Origin: Myxococcota bacterium
Lineage (GTDB): Bacteria; Myxococcota_A; UBA9160; SMWR01
Length of the DNA stretch: 64,000 nucleotides
NCBI GenBank assembly: GCA_022447545.1
Contig: JAKVBI010000018.1
Coordinates: 113,668 to 177,667, forward strand
Reading direction: 5' to 3'
The notes beneath the pieces were generated by a model that was not told the origin of the DNA, did not search any database, and worked only from the letters and a program-made list of their open reading frames with translations. This document shows, piece after piece, positions 34,733 to 43,850 of this stretch; within the stretch, counting starts at the first letter, position 1; every line of letters starts with the position of its first letter. The translations under genes were made by a program, and so were the position numbers.

Positions 34733-34738
34733 TATAAT
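34733..34738 (+). promoter_or_regulatory. Consensus -10 element (TATAAT)
   Basis: Perfect TATAAT, with TTCGGC 16 bases upstream as a weak -35. It would give a leader of about 20 bases with ribosome site AGGAGAG before ATG 34766. Confidence 0.5.
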
Positions 34739-34765
34739 CGGCGCTCCTTCGACCAGGAGAGACTC

Positions 34766-35560
34766 ATGGAATATCAGAACTACGAGGCCCTGCAGATTGA
34801 GCGCGACAGCGGAATCCTGCGCGTGACGATCAATCGGCCCGAGGCCCGCAATGCCATCAACCCGCAACTGCACGAGGAGTTCAGCCGCATCTTCTCCGAC
34901 GCCGAGCGCGATCGCGAGACCGATGTGGTGATCCTGACCGGTGCGGGCGACGCATTCTGTGCCGGGGGCGATCTCAACTGGTTGCTGGACATGCACGGCA
35001 AGCCGGCCGAGCAGTACGAGACCATTCGCAATGACCGCATGATCCAGAACACGATGCTGGATCTCGAGAAGCCCATCATTGCGCGGGTAGTGGGGCCGGC
35101 GGTGGGACTCGGCTGCTCGCTCGCTTTGTATTGCGACTTTGTGTACGCGACTCCGAAGGCCCGCTTCGCAGATCCCCACGTCTCGGTGGGCCTCGTGGCG
35201 GGGGACGGCGGGGCCGTGATTTGGCCGCAGCTCATTGGCTACGCGCGCGCCAAACGCTACCTGTTGACCGGTGACCCGATCACCGGTGTTGAAGCCGAGA
35301 AGCTGGGGCTCATTACCGAGGCCGTTGAGGAGGACCAGCTCGATGCCACGGTAGACGCCATGGCACAGCGCATGATCGACGGCGCGAAACATGCGATCCG
35401 CTGGACGAAGGCCTCCATCAACGCGGGGTTGAAGCAGGTCGCCAATGCGGTACTCGACCGCGCCGCCGCCTACGAGGCCATGAGTCAGACGCTGGAGGAC
35501 CACCGCATTGCGCTGGAGGCCTTCCAGAACCGGGAGACGCCCAAGTTTCTCGGCAAATGA
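34766..35560 (+). CDS. Enoyl-CoA hydratase/isomerase family protein
   Basis: Crotonase-fold protein, 264 residues: VTINRPEARNAINPQ, AFCAGGDLNWLLD, GPAVGLGCSLALYCDFVYA. The substrate-side acidic motif is unusual: ARFADPHVSVGLVAGDGGAV lacks the PEI glutamate and instead has GDGG, a variant known in bacterial crotonases. The second glutamate region reads AKRYLLTGD. Start at the ATG behind AGGAGAG. Divergent from an acyl-CoA dehydrogenase with which it probably shares a beta-oxidation route. A DUF1330 gene follows 49 bases downstream. Confidence 0.83.
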   Translation: MEYQNYEALQIERDSGILRVTINRPEARNAINPQLHEEFSRIFSDAERDRETDVVILTGAGDAFCAGGDLNWLLDMHGKPAEQYETIRNDRMIQNTMLDLEKPIIARVVGPAVGLGCSLALYCDFVYATPKARFADPHVSVGLVAGDGGAVIWPQLIGYARAKRYLLTGDPITGVEAEKLGLITEAVEEDQLDATVDAMAQRMIDGAKHAIRWTKASINAGLKQVANAVLDRAAAYEAMSQTLEDHRIALEAFQNRETPKFLGK

Positions 35561-35609
35561 AACCCGCTCAGGGTCCCCACTGGACGGGGTGACGAAGAAG
35601 GGAGTTTCC

Positions 35610-35909
35610 ATGCCTGCCTACGCGATCGGAAGACTCCAGTCCAAGGACTGGAGCTGGCTCAAGGAATACGGCCCCGTTACCGGAGCACTGATCGAGAAGC
35701 ACGGCGGTCGGTACCTGGCTCGTGGTGGTGAGATGCAGACCCTGGAGGGCGAGGAGGAACTCCCCGACGCCTACGTGGTGCTCGAGTTTCCCAGCATGGA
35801 GGCCGCGCGTGCCTGGTATGCGGACCCGGAGTACCAGCCCATGATCGACCTACGACGGGCCAACAGCGAGATCGAATTCGTGCTGTTGGATGGCATGCCA
35901 ACGGGTTGA
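35610..35909 (+). CDS. DUF1330 domain protein
   Basis: 99-residue dimeric alpha-beta barrel-type protein with LEFPSMEAARAWYADPEYQP and MIDLRRANSEIEFVLLDG, the signature of DUF1330. YLARGGEMQTLEGE is the usual central segment. The function of the family is unknown. The ATG follows AAGGGAG. Same strand and just after a crotonase gene, probably one operon. Confidence 0.82.
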   Translation: MPAYAIGRLQSKDWSWLKEYGPVTGALIEKHGGRYLARGGEMQTLEGEEELPDAYVVLEFPSMEAARAWYADPEYQPMIDLRRANSEIEFVLLDGMPTG

Positions 35910-35919
35910 GGGGTCGGGG

Positions 35920-36786
35920 TCAGGGCCCCAGCGGAACCACGAACTGTTCGACGAAGCTCTCCATGGCGCGTCGCTTGTCGTCCAGGCTCGAGGCGGGAAT
36001 GCCCTGGAAGGTGAGCGGCATGTGGATCAGGTCGGTGAGGCCTGCGTCCTCGAGGCGCTTGCAGTCGTCGAGGCTGCCGAGGTCGGTGATGGGTGAGACG
36101 ATGCGGGGGGCATCGGCCCTTCCGCACTCGGACCAGACCTTCTGGAAGCGCTCGGCGATGGGGGGCAGCTCGTCCACTGCGTAGTGGGCACCGAGCCAAC
36201 CTTCATAGCGGGCCGCGCGCCGGAAGGCCGCGTCGGAGTGGCCTGCGATCAGGATCGGAACCGGTTGGTCGGGGACCGGGCAGAGCTGACACTCGGGGAT
36301 GTCGTAGAAGGCGCCCCGGTGGGAGACCTTCTCGCCGGTCATCAGCCGATCGATGGCCGCCATGGCTTCGTCGCAGCGCTGCCCCCGGGTGTGGAAGTCC
36401 TGGCCGGCCGCCTGGAACTCCTCCTTCATCCAGCCGACCCCCACGCCGAGGTCCAGGCGATGGTTGGAGAGAACCGCTGCGGTGGAGATCGCCTTGGCGG
36501 CCACCAGTGGCTCGCGCATGGGGAGCACGTAGGCGGTGACCATGAAGCGCAGGCGCTCGGTGACCTGGGCCAGCGCCCCGGTCAGCATCAAGGGATCGGG
36601 GCTGGGATCGTTGGGCTGGACCCAGGGCACGTTATCGGGCGTATAGGGGTAGGAGGAATCGATCCGGGTGGGGGTCACGAAGTGGTCCCCCATGGTGACG
36701 CCGGTAAAGCGGAATTCCTCGGCGAGGCGGGCGAAGTCCACCAGTTGATCGGGTTCCGTGAAGGCGATGGCCTGCCAGAACTTCAT
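35920..36786 (-). CDS. LLM class (luciferase-like, probably F420-dependent) oxidoreductase
   Basis: Bacterial-luciferase-like TIM barrel, 288 residues. MKFWQAIAFTEPDQLVDFAR is followed by AEEFRFTGVTMGDHFVTP, and LDLGVGVGWMKEEFQAAGQD matches the central strand of TIGR03619-type proteins commonly assigned coenzyme F420. F420 use is inference; no F420 genes are present. The start is the ATG at 36786 behind GGAGAGG, with TAGGAT (36823-36818) upstream as a -10-like element. The open frame extending far upstream is antisense to the barrel gene and was not used. Confidence 0.83.
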   Translation of the reverse strand: MKFWQAIAFTEPDQLVDFARLAEEFRFTGVTMGDHFVTPTRIDSSYPYTPDNVPWVQPNDPSPDPLMLTGALAQVTERLRFMVTAYVLPMREPLVAAKAISTAAVLSNHRLDLGVGVGWMKEEFQAAGQDFHTRGQRCDEAMAAIDRLMTGEKVSHRGAFYDIPECQLCPVPDQPVPILIAGHSDAAFRRAARYEGWLGAHYAVDELPPIAERFQKVWSECGRADAPRIVSPITDLGSLDDCKRLEDAGLTDLIHMPLTFQGIPASSLDDKRRAMESFVEQFVVPLGP

Positions 36787-36915
36787 GGGCCTCTCCGTCT
36801 TCGAGGGTCGGGCGATCCTACCAGAGGGGTCCCCGGGGCGGGCGCTGCGGATTGGGGAGGCGTGGGATCCGGTCGGGTCCACTACACTGCCCGAAGCTCG
36901 AAGGGGGGATGGGAT

Positions 36916-38505
36916 ATGCGCGGTGTTCGGACCGATACGCGAAGGGTGGCCGCGCTGGCGGCCGGGTTCACGCTTTGTCTGGCAACGCCGGTGGCGGCCG
37001 AGGTCTGGGGCTTCCTGGGCACCCGCTACCAGGGCATGGGGGGTGCCGGCGTCGCGGTGGTGGACGACAGCTTCGCCAATTATTGGAACCCCGGAGCCCT
37101 GGGGTTCCAGCGGGGCTGGGACGTTCAGCTGCCCGTGAGTGCTGGCTACTCGGTCGAGAACAATGCCCTGACCGATCTCTCCAACGTCATCCAGGAGGCG
37201 CGTCGGGTCAACAGCGCTCTCGATGCCATCGACTCGGGGGCTCCTCTCACCGAGACCGAACTCCAGGAGGTACTGAGTCTGGTGAGCCTCTTCCCGACCC
37301 TGGGAGAAGACGGGCAGTCCATGGCGACCAACGTCGATTTCGGGCTGACGGGCCACCGCAACGGTTTGGGCATCTCCGCCCTCTCCATCAGTCAACTGAA
37401 CGTCCAGCCCGTCTTCGATTCGAGTAAGGGCCTCGCGATCGGGATCGGGATCGATGCCGCGGGCTCGGTGGTGGACGCCACGGGGCCCTTCACCGCGCCG
37501 AGCAACGTCGGCCTTGCCACAGAGATCGCCAGCGCCAACCCGGGGTCCTGGGGCGTCGTTCCCGGCGGAGAGACCCTCACTCGCGCTGACCAGTTCGTGT
37601 ACGTGGCCGAGCAGGCGGGCGTCGACACCAGCGATCCGGGCCAGGCCGATCTGCTCCGCAATGTCGCCAACAGCACCGCTCAGGGTGAGACCACCATCAC
37701 CAGCCCGGGCGAGGCCATCGGTGCGGCGGTCCAGGGGCTGTCGACCCAGGAGTTTGGTGTGGGGTACGGACACACGGTTCCGGTTCCCTTCCTACCGTCT
37801 TTGGAGGGCAAGGTCGCGATCGGAGGTGTCCTCAAGTACATGCTGGGTGTCTCCTTCTCACAATTCGTGGAATACAACAGCGGTGAGGACGTCGAGAACA
37901 TCATCCGCGATCTGGCCGATTTCGATCAGGTGACCACGAGCAGCAACGTGGGCCTCGATCTGGGAATGCTGGTTCAGCCCACGGATTGGTTGAGGTGGGG
38001 GCTCACGGCCCGCAACGTCAACAGTCCCAGCTTCGACACGGTTCCGACTCAGTTGGGCAACGAGTTCGAGCTCTCGCCCCAGGTCCGCACCGGTGTGGCG
38101 GTGATGCCTCTGCGCAACTGGATCCTGGCGGCCGACGTCGATCTGACCGAGAACGACTCGCTCAACGTCCCCGGCTTCCGGTCGCGTCTGGTTTCGGTGG
38201 GCACCGAGTACACGATTCCGATCTCGTGGTTCGCCCTGAGCCTGCGGGTGGGGAGCTTCGCGAACATCGCCGACAACATGACGAACGACATCGCGTTGAC
38301 GGGTGGTTTCGGGCTGCGCTTCGGAAACTTCGGCATCGAGTTCGCGGCCGGCGGCAGCTTCCACGACGAGGAGTTCGACACTGGCTCCGACTCGCGGTCC
38401 CAGATTCCGAGCCGTTTCAACGCGGGCGTGCTGTTCAACTGGCAGAGTCGGCCCGAGGGAACCCGGCGCGACACGGGCAAGTTTACGACGCCTCGCGAGA
38501 GCTGA
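36916..38505 (+). CDS. TraF-like outer-membrane beta-barrel protein
   Basis: 529 residues. Signal peptide (VAALAAGFTLCLATPVAAEV), then GTRYQGMGGAGVAVVDDSFANYWNPGALGF, the start signature of PF13729 (TraF-like) and FadL-like barrels. Alternating amphipathic strands fill the rest, ending in a phenylalanine-containing strand (FNAGVLFNWQ) suited to BAM insertion. Despite the family name there is no conjugation context here. A role in uptake of hydrophobic substrate or as a lineage-specific porin is possible. TACACT at 36893-36898 is a -10-like element. Divergent from the luciferase-like gene. Confidence 0.75.
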   Translation: MRGVRTDTRRVAALAAGFTLCLATPVAAEVWGFLGTRYQGMGGAGVAVVDDSFANYWNPGALGFQRGWDVQLPVSAGYSVENNALTDLSNVIQEARRVNSALDAIDSGAPLTETELQEVLSLVSLFPTLGEDGQSMATNVDFGLTGHRNGLGISALSISQLNVQPVFDSSKGLAIGIGIDAAGSVVDATGPFTAPSNVGLATEIASANPGSWGVVPGGETLTRADQFVYVAEQAGVDTSDPGQADLLRNVANSTAQGETTITSPGEAIGAAVQGLSTQEFGVGYGHTVPVPFLPSLEGKVAIGGVLKYMLGVSFSQFVEYNSGEDVENIIRDLADFDQVTTSSNVGLDLGMLVQPTDWLRWGLTARNVNSPSFDTVPTQLGNEFELSPQVRTGVAVMPLRNWILAADVDLTENDSLNVPGFRSRLVSVGTEYTIPISWFALSLRVGSFANIADNMTNDIALTGGFGLRFGNFGIEFAAGGSFHDEEFDTGSDSRSQIPSRFNAGVLFNWQSRPEGTRRDTGKFTTPRES

Positions 38506-38579
38506 TCGAAGCGTTCGCGTCAACGGATTGCGCGTAGCGGAGCCTACATGTCGGCCTGTCGTGTATGCTCGACCGTCGC

Positions 38580-40172
38580 ATGAGCGCCTCACCTGTCGAT
38601 CCTCTCCACCGCGTGAGCGGGCCCGACACGGCGTGGACCCGGGTGAACATCGCCGAGGGCATTCCGGGTGTCTCTACCCCGCTCAACTGGTCGTGGTGGG
38701 ATGATGCCAACGACGCCATGGTGCTCGGCGCCTATTGCGACATCGGTGTCCTACCGGCTGTCGAAATCCCTCCCGCATCCGCGGTGGATCAGCGCACATC
38801 GGCCATCTTCTACGGTCGGCCCGCCCTGAACGTGGACGTGTCGAGGCGTATGGCGGATCTCCAACCTGGAACCTCGGGCGAGGCACTCGAGCGCCACTAC
38901 TTCGGAGCCGTGCGGCCCGATGCACCGTCCCACGCGTCCGTTCGCCGCTATCCGGCCATCGCCCTCAAGCTGCCTTTCTTGTGGCGCCGCATTCCGGGCC
39001 AGCTCCAGGCCCTCTACGACGACTGCCATGCCTGGTGGCAGCAAACCGTTGCGGCGGGCCCTCTCGACGATGAAGCCGCTGCCAAGGGAATCTTGGCCGA
39101 GGCGTATCGGCGCTTTTGTTGGGTGGCACGGCCCCACAGTGCCCTGGCGCTACTTGCCGGAGCGCTCACCCAGCAGGTGAGTCGCTTGGCCGAGCGAGCA
39201 GGTCACACAGAGCTGTTGCTCGATGCACTCGGCGGCTATGACTCCGTCGAGTTCGAGACGATTGGGGATCTGTTGGAGGTCAAGCAGGGGCAACTTCCCA
39301 TGGCCGAGTTCCTGCGGCGGCGGGGCTACCAGGGTCCCCAGCAGGGGGAGTTGTCCAGTGTCTCCTGGCGGGAGGATCCCACGCCCGTGGAGCGACTCCT
39401 CGAAAGCCTCGACGTCCACTCGGTTCGTGGCCAGGAAGCCAGTCTCGAGCGGTCGAACAAGCGCGAAGCCGCCGAGGCCAAGCTCTGTGCTGCACTGGGC
39501 CCGGTAGACCGGGCCTCGGCGCGCTGGTGGTTTGGTCAGGCGGCTCGCATGTTGCCCCAGCGCGAGACCGGCAAGGCGGCCCTGACGTTGATGATCGACG
39601 CAGCGCGCTTCAGCCTGCGCGCTCTAGGGCAAGGCCACGCGGCGCGTGGGCTGCTCGAAGTGCCAGATGACATCTTCTACCTCACTCTCCCCGAAATCCA
39701 CGCGGGTTGCGAGCCTTCGGCGGTTGAGCAGGTTCCGGCGCGCCGGGCGCAGCGAGCCGAGTACGAGAGCCTCGAGTTACCCGAATCCTGGATCGGTATG
39801 GTGGAGCCCCTGCCCGCGCGATCCGGGGTGGGGGGAGAGCCCCTGATGGGGCTCGGCGTCAGCCCGGGGGTCGCCGAAGGCCGGGTGCGCGTGGTGCTGG
39901 ATGGATCGGGCCAACTGGAGCCCGGGGAGATCCTGGTCTGTGAAGCCACGGACCCCAGCTACGCGGGTTATTTCCTGGTGGCGGCAGGGGTGGTGACCGA
40001 CATCGGGGGGGCCATGGGGCACGGATCCATTGTGGCGCGTGAAGTGGGGATTCCGTGTGTGGTCAACACCCGGGATGCGAGCCGCCGGCTCCGAACCGGT
40101 GACTGGATCCGAATCGACGGAACCACCGGGGTCATCGAGGTCGAACCCTCGGGGAGTGGAGCCGAGGGTTGA
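38580..40172 (+). CDS. PEP-utilising enzyme mobile-domain protein lacking ATP-grasp domain
   Basis: 530 residues from ATG 38580 (an ATG at 38565 would add 5). The N-terminal half WTRVNIAEGIPGVSTPLNWSW resembles the substrate-binding region of rifampicin phosphotransferase-like enzymes. The C-terminal phosphohistidine domain has GGAMGHGSIVAREVGIPCVV with the histidine at about 481. The ATP-grasp domain that normally loads this histidine is missing. TATGCT ends 10 bases before ATG 38580 and no ribosome site is seen. Function unknown; it may need a separate ATP-grasp partner or a PEP donor. Confidence 0.72.
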   Translation: MSASPVDPLHRVSGPDTAWTRVNIAEGIPGVSTPLNWSWWDDANDAMVLGAYCDIGVLPAVEIPPASAVDQRTSAIFYGRPALNVDVSRRMADLQPGTSGEALERHYFGAVRPDAPSHASVRRYPAIALKLPFLWRRIPGQLQALYDDCHAWWQQTVAAGPLDDEAAAKGILAEAYRRFCWVARPHSALALLAGALTQQVSRLAERAGHTELLLDALGGYDSVEFETIGDLLEVKQGQLPMAEFLRRRGYQGPQQGELSSVSWREDPTPVERLLESLDVHSVRGQEASLERSNKREAAEAKLCAALGPVDRASARWWFGQAARMLPQRETGKAALTLMIDAARFSLRALGQGHAARGLLEVPDDIFYLTLPEIHAGCEPSAVEQVPARRAQRAEYESLELPESWIGMVEPLPARSGVGGEPLMGLGVSPGVAEGRVRVVLDGSGQLEPGEILVCEATDPSYAGYFLVAAGVVTDIGGAMGHGSIVAREVGIPCVVNTRDASRRLRTGDWIRIDGTTGVIEVEPSGSGAEG

Positions 40173-40211
40173 GGGTCTGGGTGCGGGCGGCCCGAAGCGG
40201 CGCTGGGCAGC

Positions 40212-40217
40212 TATCCT
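40212..40217 (+). promoter_or_regulatory. -10-like hexamer, leaderless candidate
   Basis: TATCCT ends 7 bases before ATG 40225. No ribosome site lies between them, so the transcript may begin at the start codon. No -35 match at normal spacing. Confidence 0.3.
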
Positions 40218-40224
40218 GATCTAC

Positions 40225-42315
40225 ATGAGCGAGCGAGATCGAACGCGGACCCAGTGTCTGCAACTCCTGGCGCTCTCCTTCGTCACGCTATTTCTTGAGT
40301 TGATGATCATCCGCTGGGTGCCTGCCGGTGTTCGACTGGTGGCCTACTACGCGAATCTGATGCTCATCAGCTCCTTTCTGGGCATTGGGCTGGGGGCCCT
40401 TCTCCAGAACCGCGGGACTCGGCTCTTCTCTCTCTTTCCCTACCTGCTGGCCATCGATCTGGCGGTGTTGGTAATCGCGCGTCAACTCACCCTTCCCACC
40501 TTCGGTGCCGAGCATCGCTACTACGCGGTAGATCCGGATATTTTGAACCTTTCGGTGTTGGTGGCGATCTTTGCGCTCAATGTCCTGCTCTTCGTTCCCC
40601 TGGGCGAGAGGATCGGCGCGTTGTTCGATTCGCTTCCCCGGCTTCGCGCCTACGCGTGGGACATCGCGGGAAGTTTGTTGGGAACCCTCGCGTTCGGAGT
40701 CTTCTCGTTCCTCTTCTTCGCGCCGATCTTTGGCTTCGCGCTCGTGGCTGGCATCTACCTCGGCCTGGCGGAAAAGCACATGCGCTGGCCATCGGCGTTG
40801 GCGTTCGGGGTATGTTTGGTGCTGGTGGGAATGTCGTCGTTGCCTGGCGCCATCTGGTCGCCCTACCACTACGTGACGGTTCAGGATATCCAGAGCCAGG
40901 CCCCGGTGGTCATCGACGAGGTTCCGCGCGAGGTTCGGGAGGGACCCGATCCGCCTGCCTTCTCGGTCAGTGTCAACCGGGACTACTACCAGCTGCTCCA
41001 GACCATGGATCCCACCCGTTACTCACCCGGGTCTCCTGCGCGCCAGCACGCCAACCGAACCCTGGCCAACGCCTCGGTTCTCTACCGCCTCCTGGGTTCG
41101 CCCGATCGGGTTCTCGTGGTCGGGGCGGGTGGGGGCAAGGATGTGGAGGCCGCGTTGCTCAATGGGGCAGGGCGGGTGGACGCAGTCGAGATCGACCCGG
41201 TGCTCGTGGAGTTGTCTCGTCGACTGAGTGCCAGTGGCGTCTACTACGACCCGCGGGTTCACGTGGTGAACGACGACGCGCGAGCCTTCTTCAGCCGGGC
41301 CGAGCCAGTCTACGACGCCGTCGTGTTTGGTCACCTCGACTCCCAGGCGCTGTTCAGTTCCATGAACAACATTCGCCTGGATGGCTTCGTCTACACCGTG
41401 GAGAGTTTTCGTGCGGCCTTTCGTCTGGTGCGGGAGGGCGGTGTGCTGGCTCTTGGCTTTCAGGCGCCGCGACAATGGTTGCAGGACAAACTCGTCGCCA
41501 TGATGGCCGAAGCCACGGGCCATGAACCCATTGTGTACGAACATGCGGGAACCCTTGCCATCTTGGTTCCCCGGGGAGAGCTCGAGCGGGTGCCCGAGAC
41601 CTACGGAACGCTAAAACGCGTCTCCTGGGTACCCCCCGCATCGGATACGACACCTCTGGCCACCGATGATTGGCCATTCCTGTATCTGAGCGAGCGCTCA
41701 ATTCCCAACGACTATCTGGTGGTGATCGTCACCTTGTTGGCCCTGTCGAGTATCGCCTTGTTTGTGGGCATGGGGCCCCTGCGTCTCGGGGCCGAACAGG
41801 TCCATTTCGCCGCACTTGGCGCGGGCTTCTTGTTGCTCCAGACCAAGAGCATTACCGACTGCTCGCTTTACTTTGGTGCTACCTGGTTGGTGACGACCCT
41901 GGTCGTAGCGGGCATCCTGGTGATGGTCTTTGCCGCCAATCTCGTGGCCATGCGGATCGCATCGGTGAGGTTGTCGTTCTACATCCCGTTGCTTTGCGTC
42001 TTGTTCGTGCTCTGGTGGGTGCCGAACGACTTGGTCCTGGAATGGCCGGTCTGGGGGCGCTTGGCTTGGGTGCTGGTGGTGGTTCCCCTCCCCGTGTTCT
42101 TCGCCGGTCTCATCTTCTCCACCACCTTTCGGGATGCATCGGCGGCTTCACCGAGCTTTGGCGCCAACTTGTTGGGGTCGGCGGTGGGTGGGTTTGCGGA
42201 ATATGGTGGCATGGCGATGGGCTATCAGGGCCTCGGCCTCGTGGTGATCGCTGTCTACCTGTTGAGCTTCGTCGTCGTCGCGCGAACGGGCCTTCGCGGG
42301 CAGTGGGTGTCATGA
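40225..42315 (+). CDS. Membrane protein with spermidine synthase-like domain
   Basis: 696 residues: about six N-terminal membrane helices, a soluble class I methyltransferase/aminopropyltransferase-like domain (residues about 230-470), then about six more helices. The soluble domain has VLVVGAGGGKDVEAALL, VDAVEIDPVLVEL and VVNDDARAFF, but the spermidine synthase acidic motif (DxxDP) is replaced by FGHLDSQ. Aminopropyl transfer is therefore doubtful. Such fused proteins are widespread and uncharacterised. Its stop overlaps the start of a GT-C glycosyltransferase (ATGA), so both may serve envelope glycan or lipid work. Confidence 0.75.
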   Translation: MSERDRTRTQCLQLLALSFVTLFLELMIIRWVPAGVRLVAYYANLMLISSFLGIGLGALLQNRGTRLFSLFPYLLAIDLAVLVIARQLTLPTFGAEHRYYAVDPDILNLSVLVAIFALNVLLFVPLGERIGALFDSLPRLRAYAWDIAGSLLGTLAFGVFSFLFFAPIFGFALVAGIYLGLAEKHMRWPSALAFGVCLVLVGMSSLPGAIWSPYHYVTVQDIQSQAPVVIDEVPREVREGPDPPAFSVSVNRDYYQLLQTMDPTRYSPGSPARQHANRTLANASVLYRLLGSPDRVLVVGAGGGKDVEAALLNGAGRVDAVEIDPVLVELSRRLSASGVYYDPRVHVVNDDARAFFSRAEPVYDAVVFGHLDSQALFSSMNNIRLDGFVYTVESFRAAFRLVREGGVLALGFQAPRQWLQDKLVAMMAEATGHEPIVYEHAGTLAILVPRGELERVPETYGTLKRVSWVPPASDTTPLATDDWPFLYLSERSIPNDYLVVIVTLLALSSIALFVGMGPLRLGAEQVHFAALGAGFLLLQTKSITDCSLYFGATWLVTTLVVAGILVMVFAANLVAMRIASVRLSFYIPLLCVLFVLWWVPNDLVLEWPVWGRLAWVLVVVPLPVFFAGLIFSTTFRDASAASPSFGANLLGSAVGGFAEYGGMAMGYQGLGLVVIAVYLLSFVVVARTGLRGQWVS

Positions 42316-43817
42316 CGAGGATGGATCGCCTCTCGGTGCCGATCGCACTGGGTGGCGCTGCCGTGGTGATCTCGACCTTTTCGCTCAGTCGCAGCGGCGT
42401 TCTCTACGACGACGCCTATATCTATTTTCGCTACGTCGACAACCTCCGGGGGGCCTGCCCCCTGGCCTACAACTGTGCGGATGGTCCTCTCGAGGGGTTT
42501 ACTTCGGCCCTCTACCTGGCCGTTCTTTGGTTGGGATCGTTTGGTTTGGCGAATCTCCCGGCCCTTTCTCAAATGTTGGGGAGTGGATTCCTTTGGCTCA
42601 CTCTGCTGGGCCTGGCGGTTTCGGAATCGCGCCTGAAGCACTGGCACGGTGTCGATCCTAAGCTGGTGACCCTCTTCGCAGTGGCTGTGCTGGGTCTCGA
42701 TCCCTTCTTCCTGATCAACGGGGTTACGGGGCTCGAAACGTCTCTGGCGGCCTTGCTGGTGACTCTTCTCTATCGCGCCGCGCAGAGCGAGTCGCTGGCC
42801 GGACTGCGCCGCCTGGTGGTGCTTGCGGTACTCGCCCGCCCGGAATGTGTGTTGTTTGCCCTGTTCATCCCTGTTCTTCCCCGCGCTCGCTCGCCGAGGT
42901 ACTGGGTCCCGCTGATTGTGGCGGGAGTGTGTATCGCATTGCTGCGCTGGTTGATTTTTGCGGATGTACTTCCCAATACCTTCTGGGCCAAGGCGGGGGG
43001 GACCGCGCGCCATTTCGAGTTGGGTGTTCGCTACCTGGGCGAGTGCGTTTTGGATTTCCCCCTGGTTTTGGCGGCACCGCTGGCGCTGCTCCACGCACGC
43101 CCGATCGCGCCGGTGGTGTATCTGCTGAGTGTGACTGTGACGTGGATGCTTTTCTTCCTTCGAAGTGGCGGCGACTTCTTCGACTTCAGCCGCCTGTTTT
43201 TTCCTCTCGTGCCGGTCCTGACCTGGTTGGGTGTCGCGGCCCTATCGGCCTCCGCTCGAGACCTTCTGGGTCATCGCAGAATTGCGGGTTGGCCGTCTCA
43301 TGTCGCGCTTTTGGCGGCTCTGCTGGTCTTGATCGTCGTCTTTAATTCACAACTCCACGCGCTCCGGCCCATGGACCATCATCCCAAGCACGAGCGTTGG
43401 GCCCAGGTGGGTGAATTCATCGCAACACATCATCCTGGGTGGTCGGTGGCGACGACACCCGTGGGATTGATCGGGCACCGGTCGGGTGCCCACATCATCG
43501 ACCTGGTCGGTCTGGTCAGCCGAGAGGTGGCGCACCATGGCGACGTCGCGCCCAACTTCCCGAACGTCGGACACGAGAAATACGCGACGGACTGGGTGCT
43601 TGAGCAACGCCCGGATTTGATCGTCACCATGGACTGGAGTCAGGCGCCCATCCGGCCCGGATCTTTTCCCACCCGGATGACCTTGGGAGAGGCCGATCTC
43701 GCCCGGCGGATCCACGCGGGCCGTGCCCCCTACCTTCTCTACCACCCGGAAGTTGCACCCGGCCTCTACTGGTACATGTTCATCCGCAAGGATCGCGCCG
43801 ACCAGAAGGTTCATTAG
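42312..43817 (+). CDS. GT-C family membrane glycosyltransferase (AftB-like)
   Basis: 501 residues, about 10 membrane helices and a soluble C-terminal domain. The acidic pair of GT-C enzymes lies in the first outer loop (LYDDAYIYFRYVDNL), followed by EGFTSALYLAVLWL, a pattern shared with the arabinofuranosyltransferase AftB and related polyprenyl-phosphate-sugar transferases. The donor sugar cannot be read. Start ATG overlaps the previous stop (ATGA). It probably glycosylates a periplasmic acceptor. Confidence 0.78.
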   Translation: MTRMDRLSVPIALGGAAVVISTFSLSRSGVLYDDAYIYFRYVDNLRGACPLAYNCADGPLEGFTSALYLAVLWLGSFGLANLPALSQMLGSGFLWLTLLGLAVSESRLKHWHGVDPKLVTLFAVAVLGLDPFFLINGVTGLETSLAALLVTLLYRAAQSESLAGLRRLVVLAVLARPECVLFALFIPVLPRARSPRYWVPLIVAGVCIALLRWLIFADVLPNTFWAKAGGTARHFELGVRYLGECVLDFPLVLAAPLALLHARPIAPVVYLLSVTVTWMLFFLRSGGDFFDFSRLFFPLVPVLTWLGVAALSASARDLLGHRRIAGWPSHVALLAALLVLIVVFNSQLHALRPMDHHPKHERWAQVGEFIATHHPGWSVATTPVGLIGHRSGAHIIDLVGLVSREVAHHGDVAPNFPNVGHEKYATDWVLEQRPDLIVTMDWSQAPIRPGSFPTRMTLGEADLARRIHAGRAPYLLYHPEVAPGLYWYMFIRKDRADQKVH

Positions 43818-43850
43818 CCTGTTCCGGCACGCTTGTGAGACACTGGCAGC

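Noticed and set aside
36787-37773. Open frame extending the minus-strand luciferase-like gene upstream to 617 residues
   Set aside because: The extension is antisense to the barrel gene and contains no family similarity; the ATG at 36786 has a ribosome site.
36916-38505. Conjugation gene (TraF)
   Set aside because: Only the barrel-family similarity is present; there are no other transfer genes nearby.
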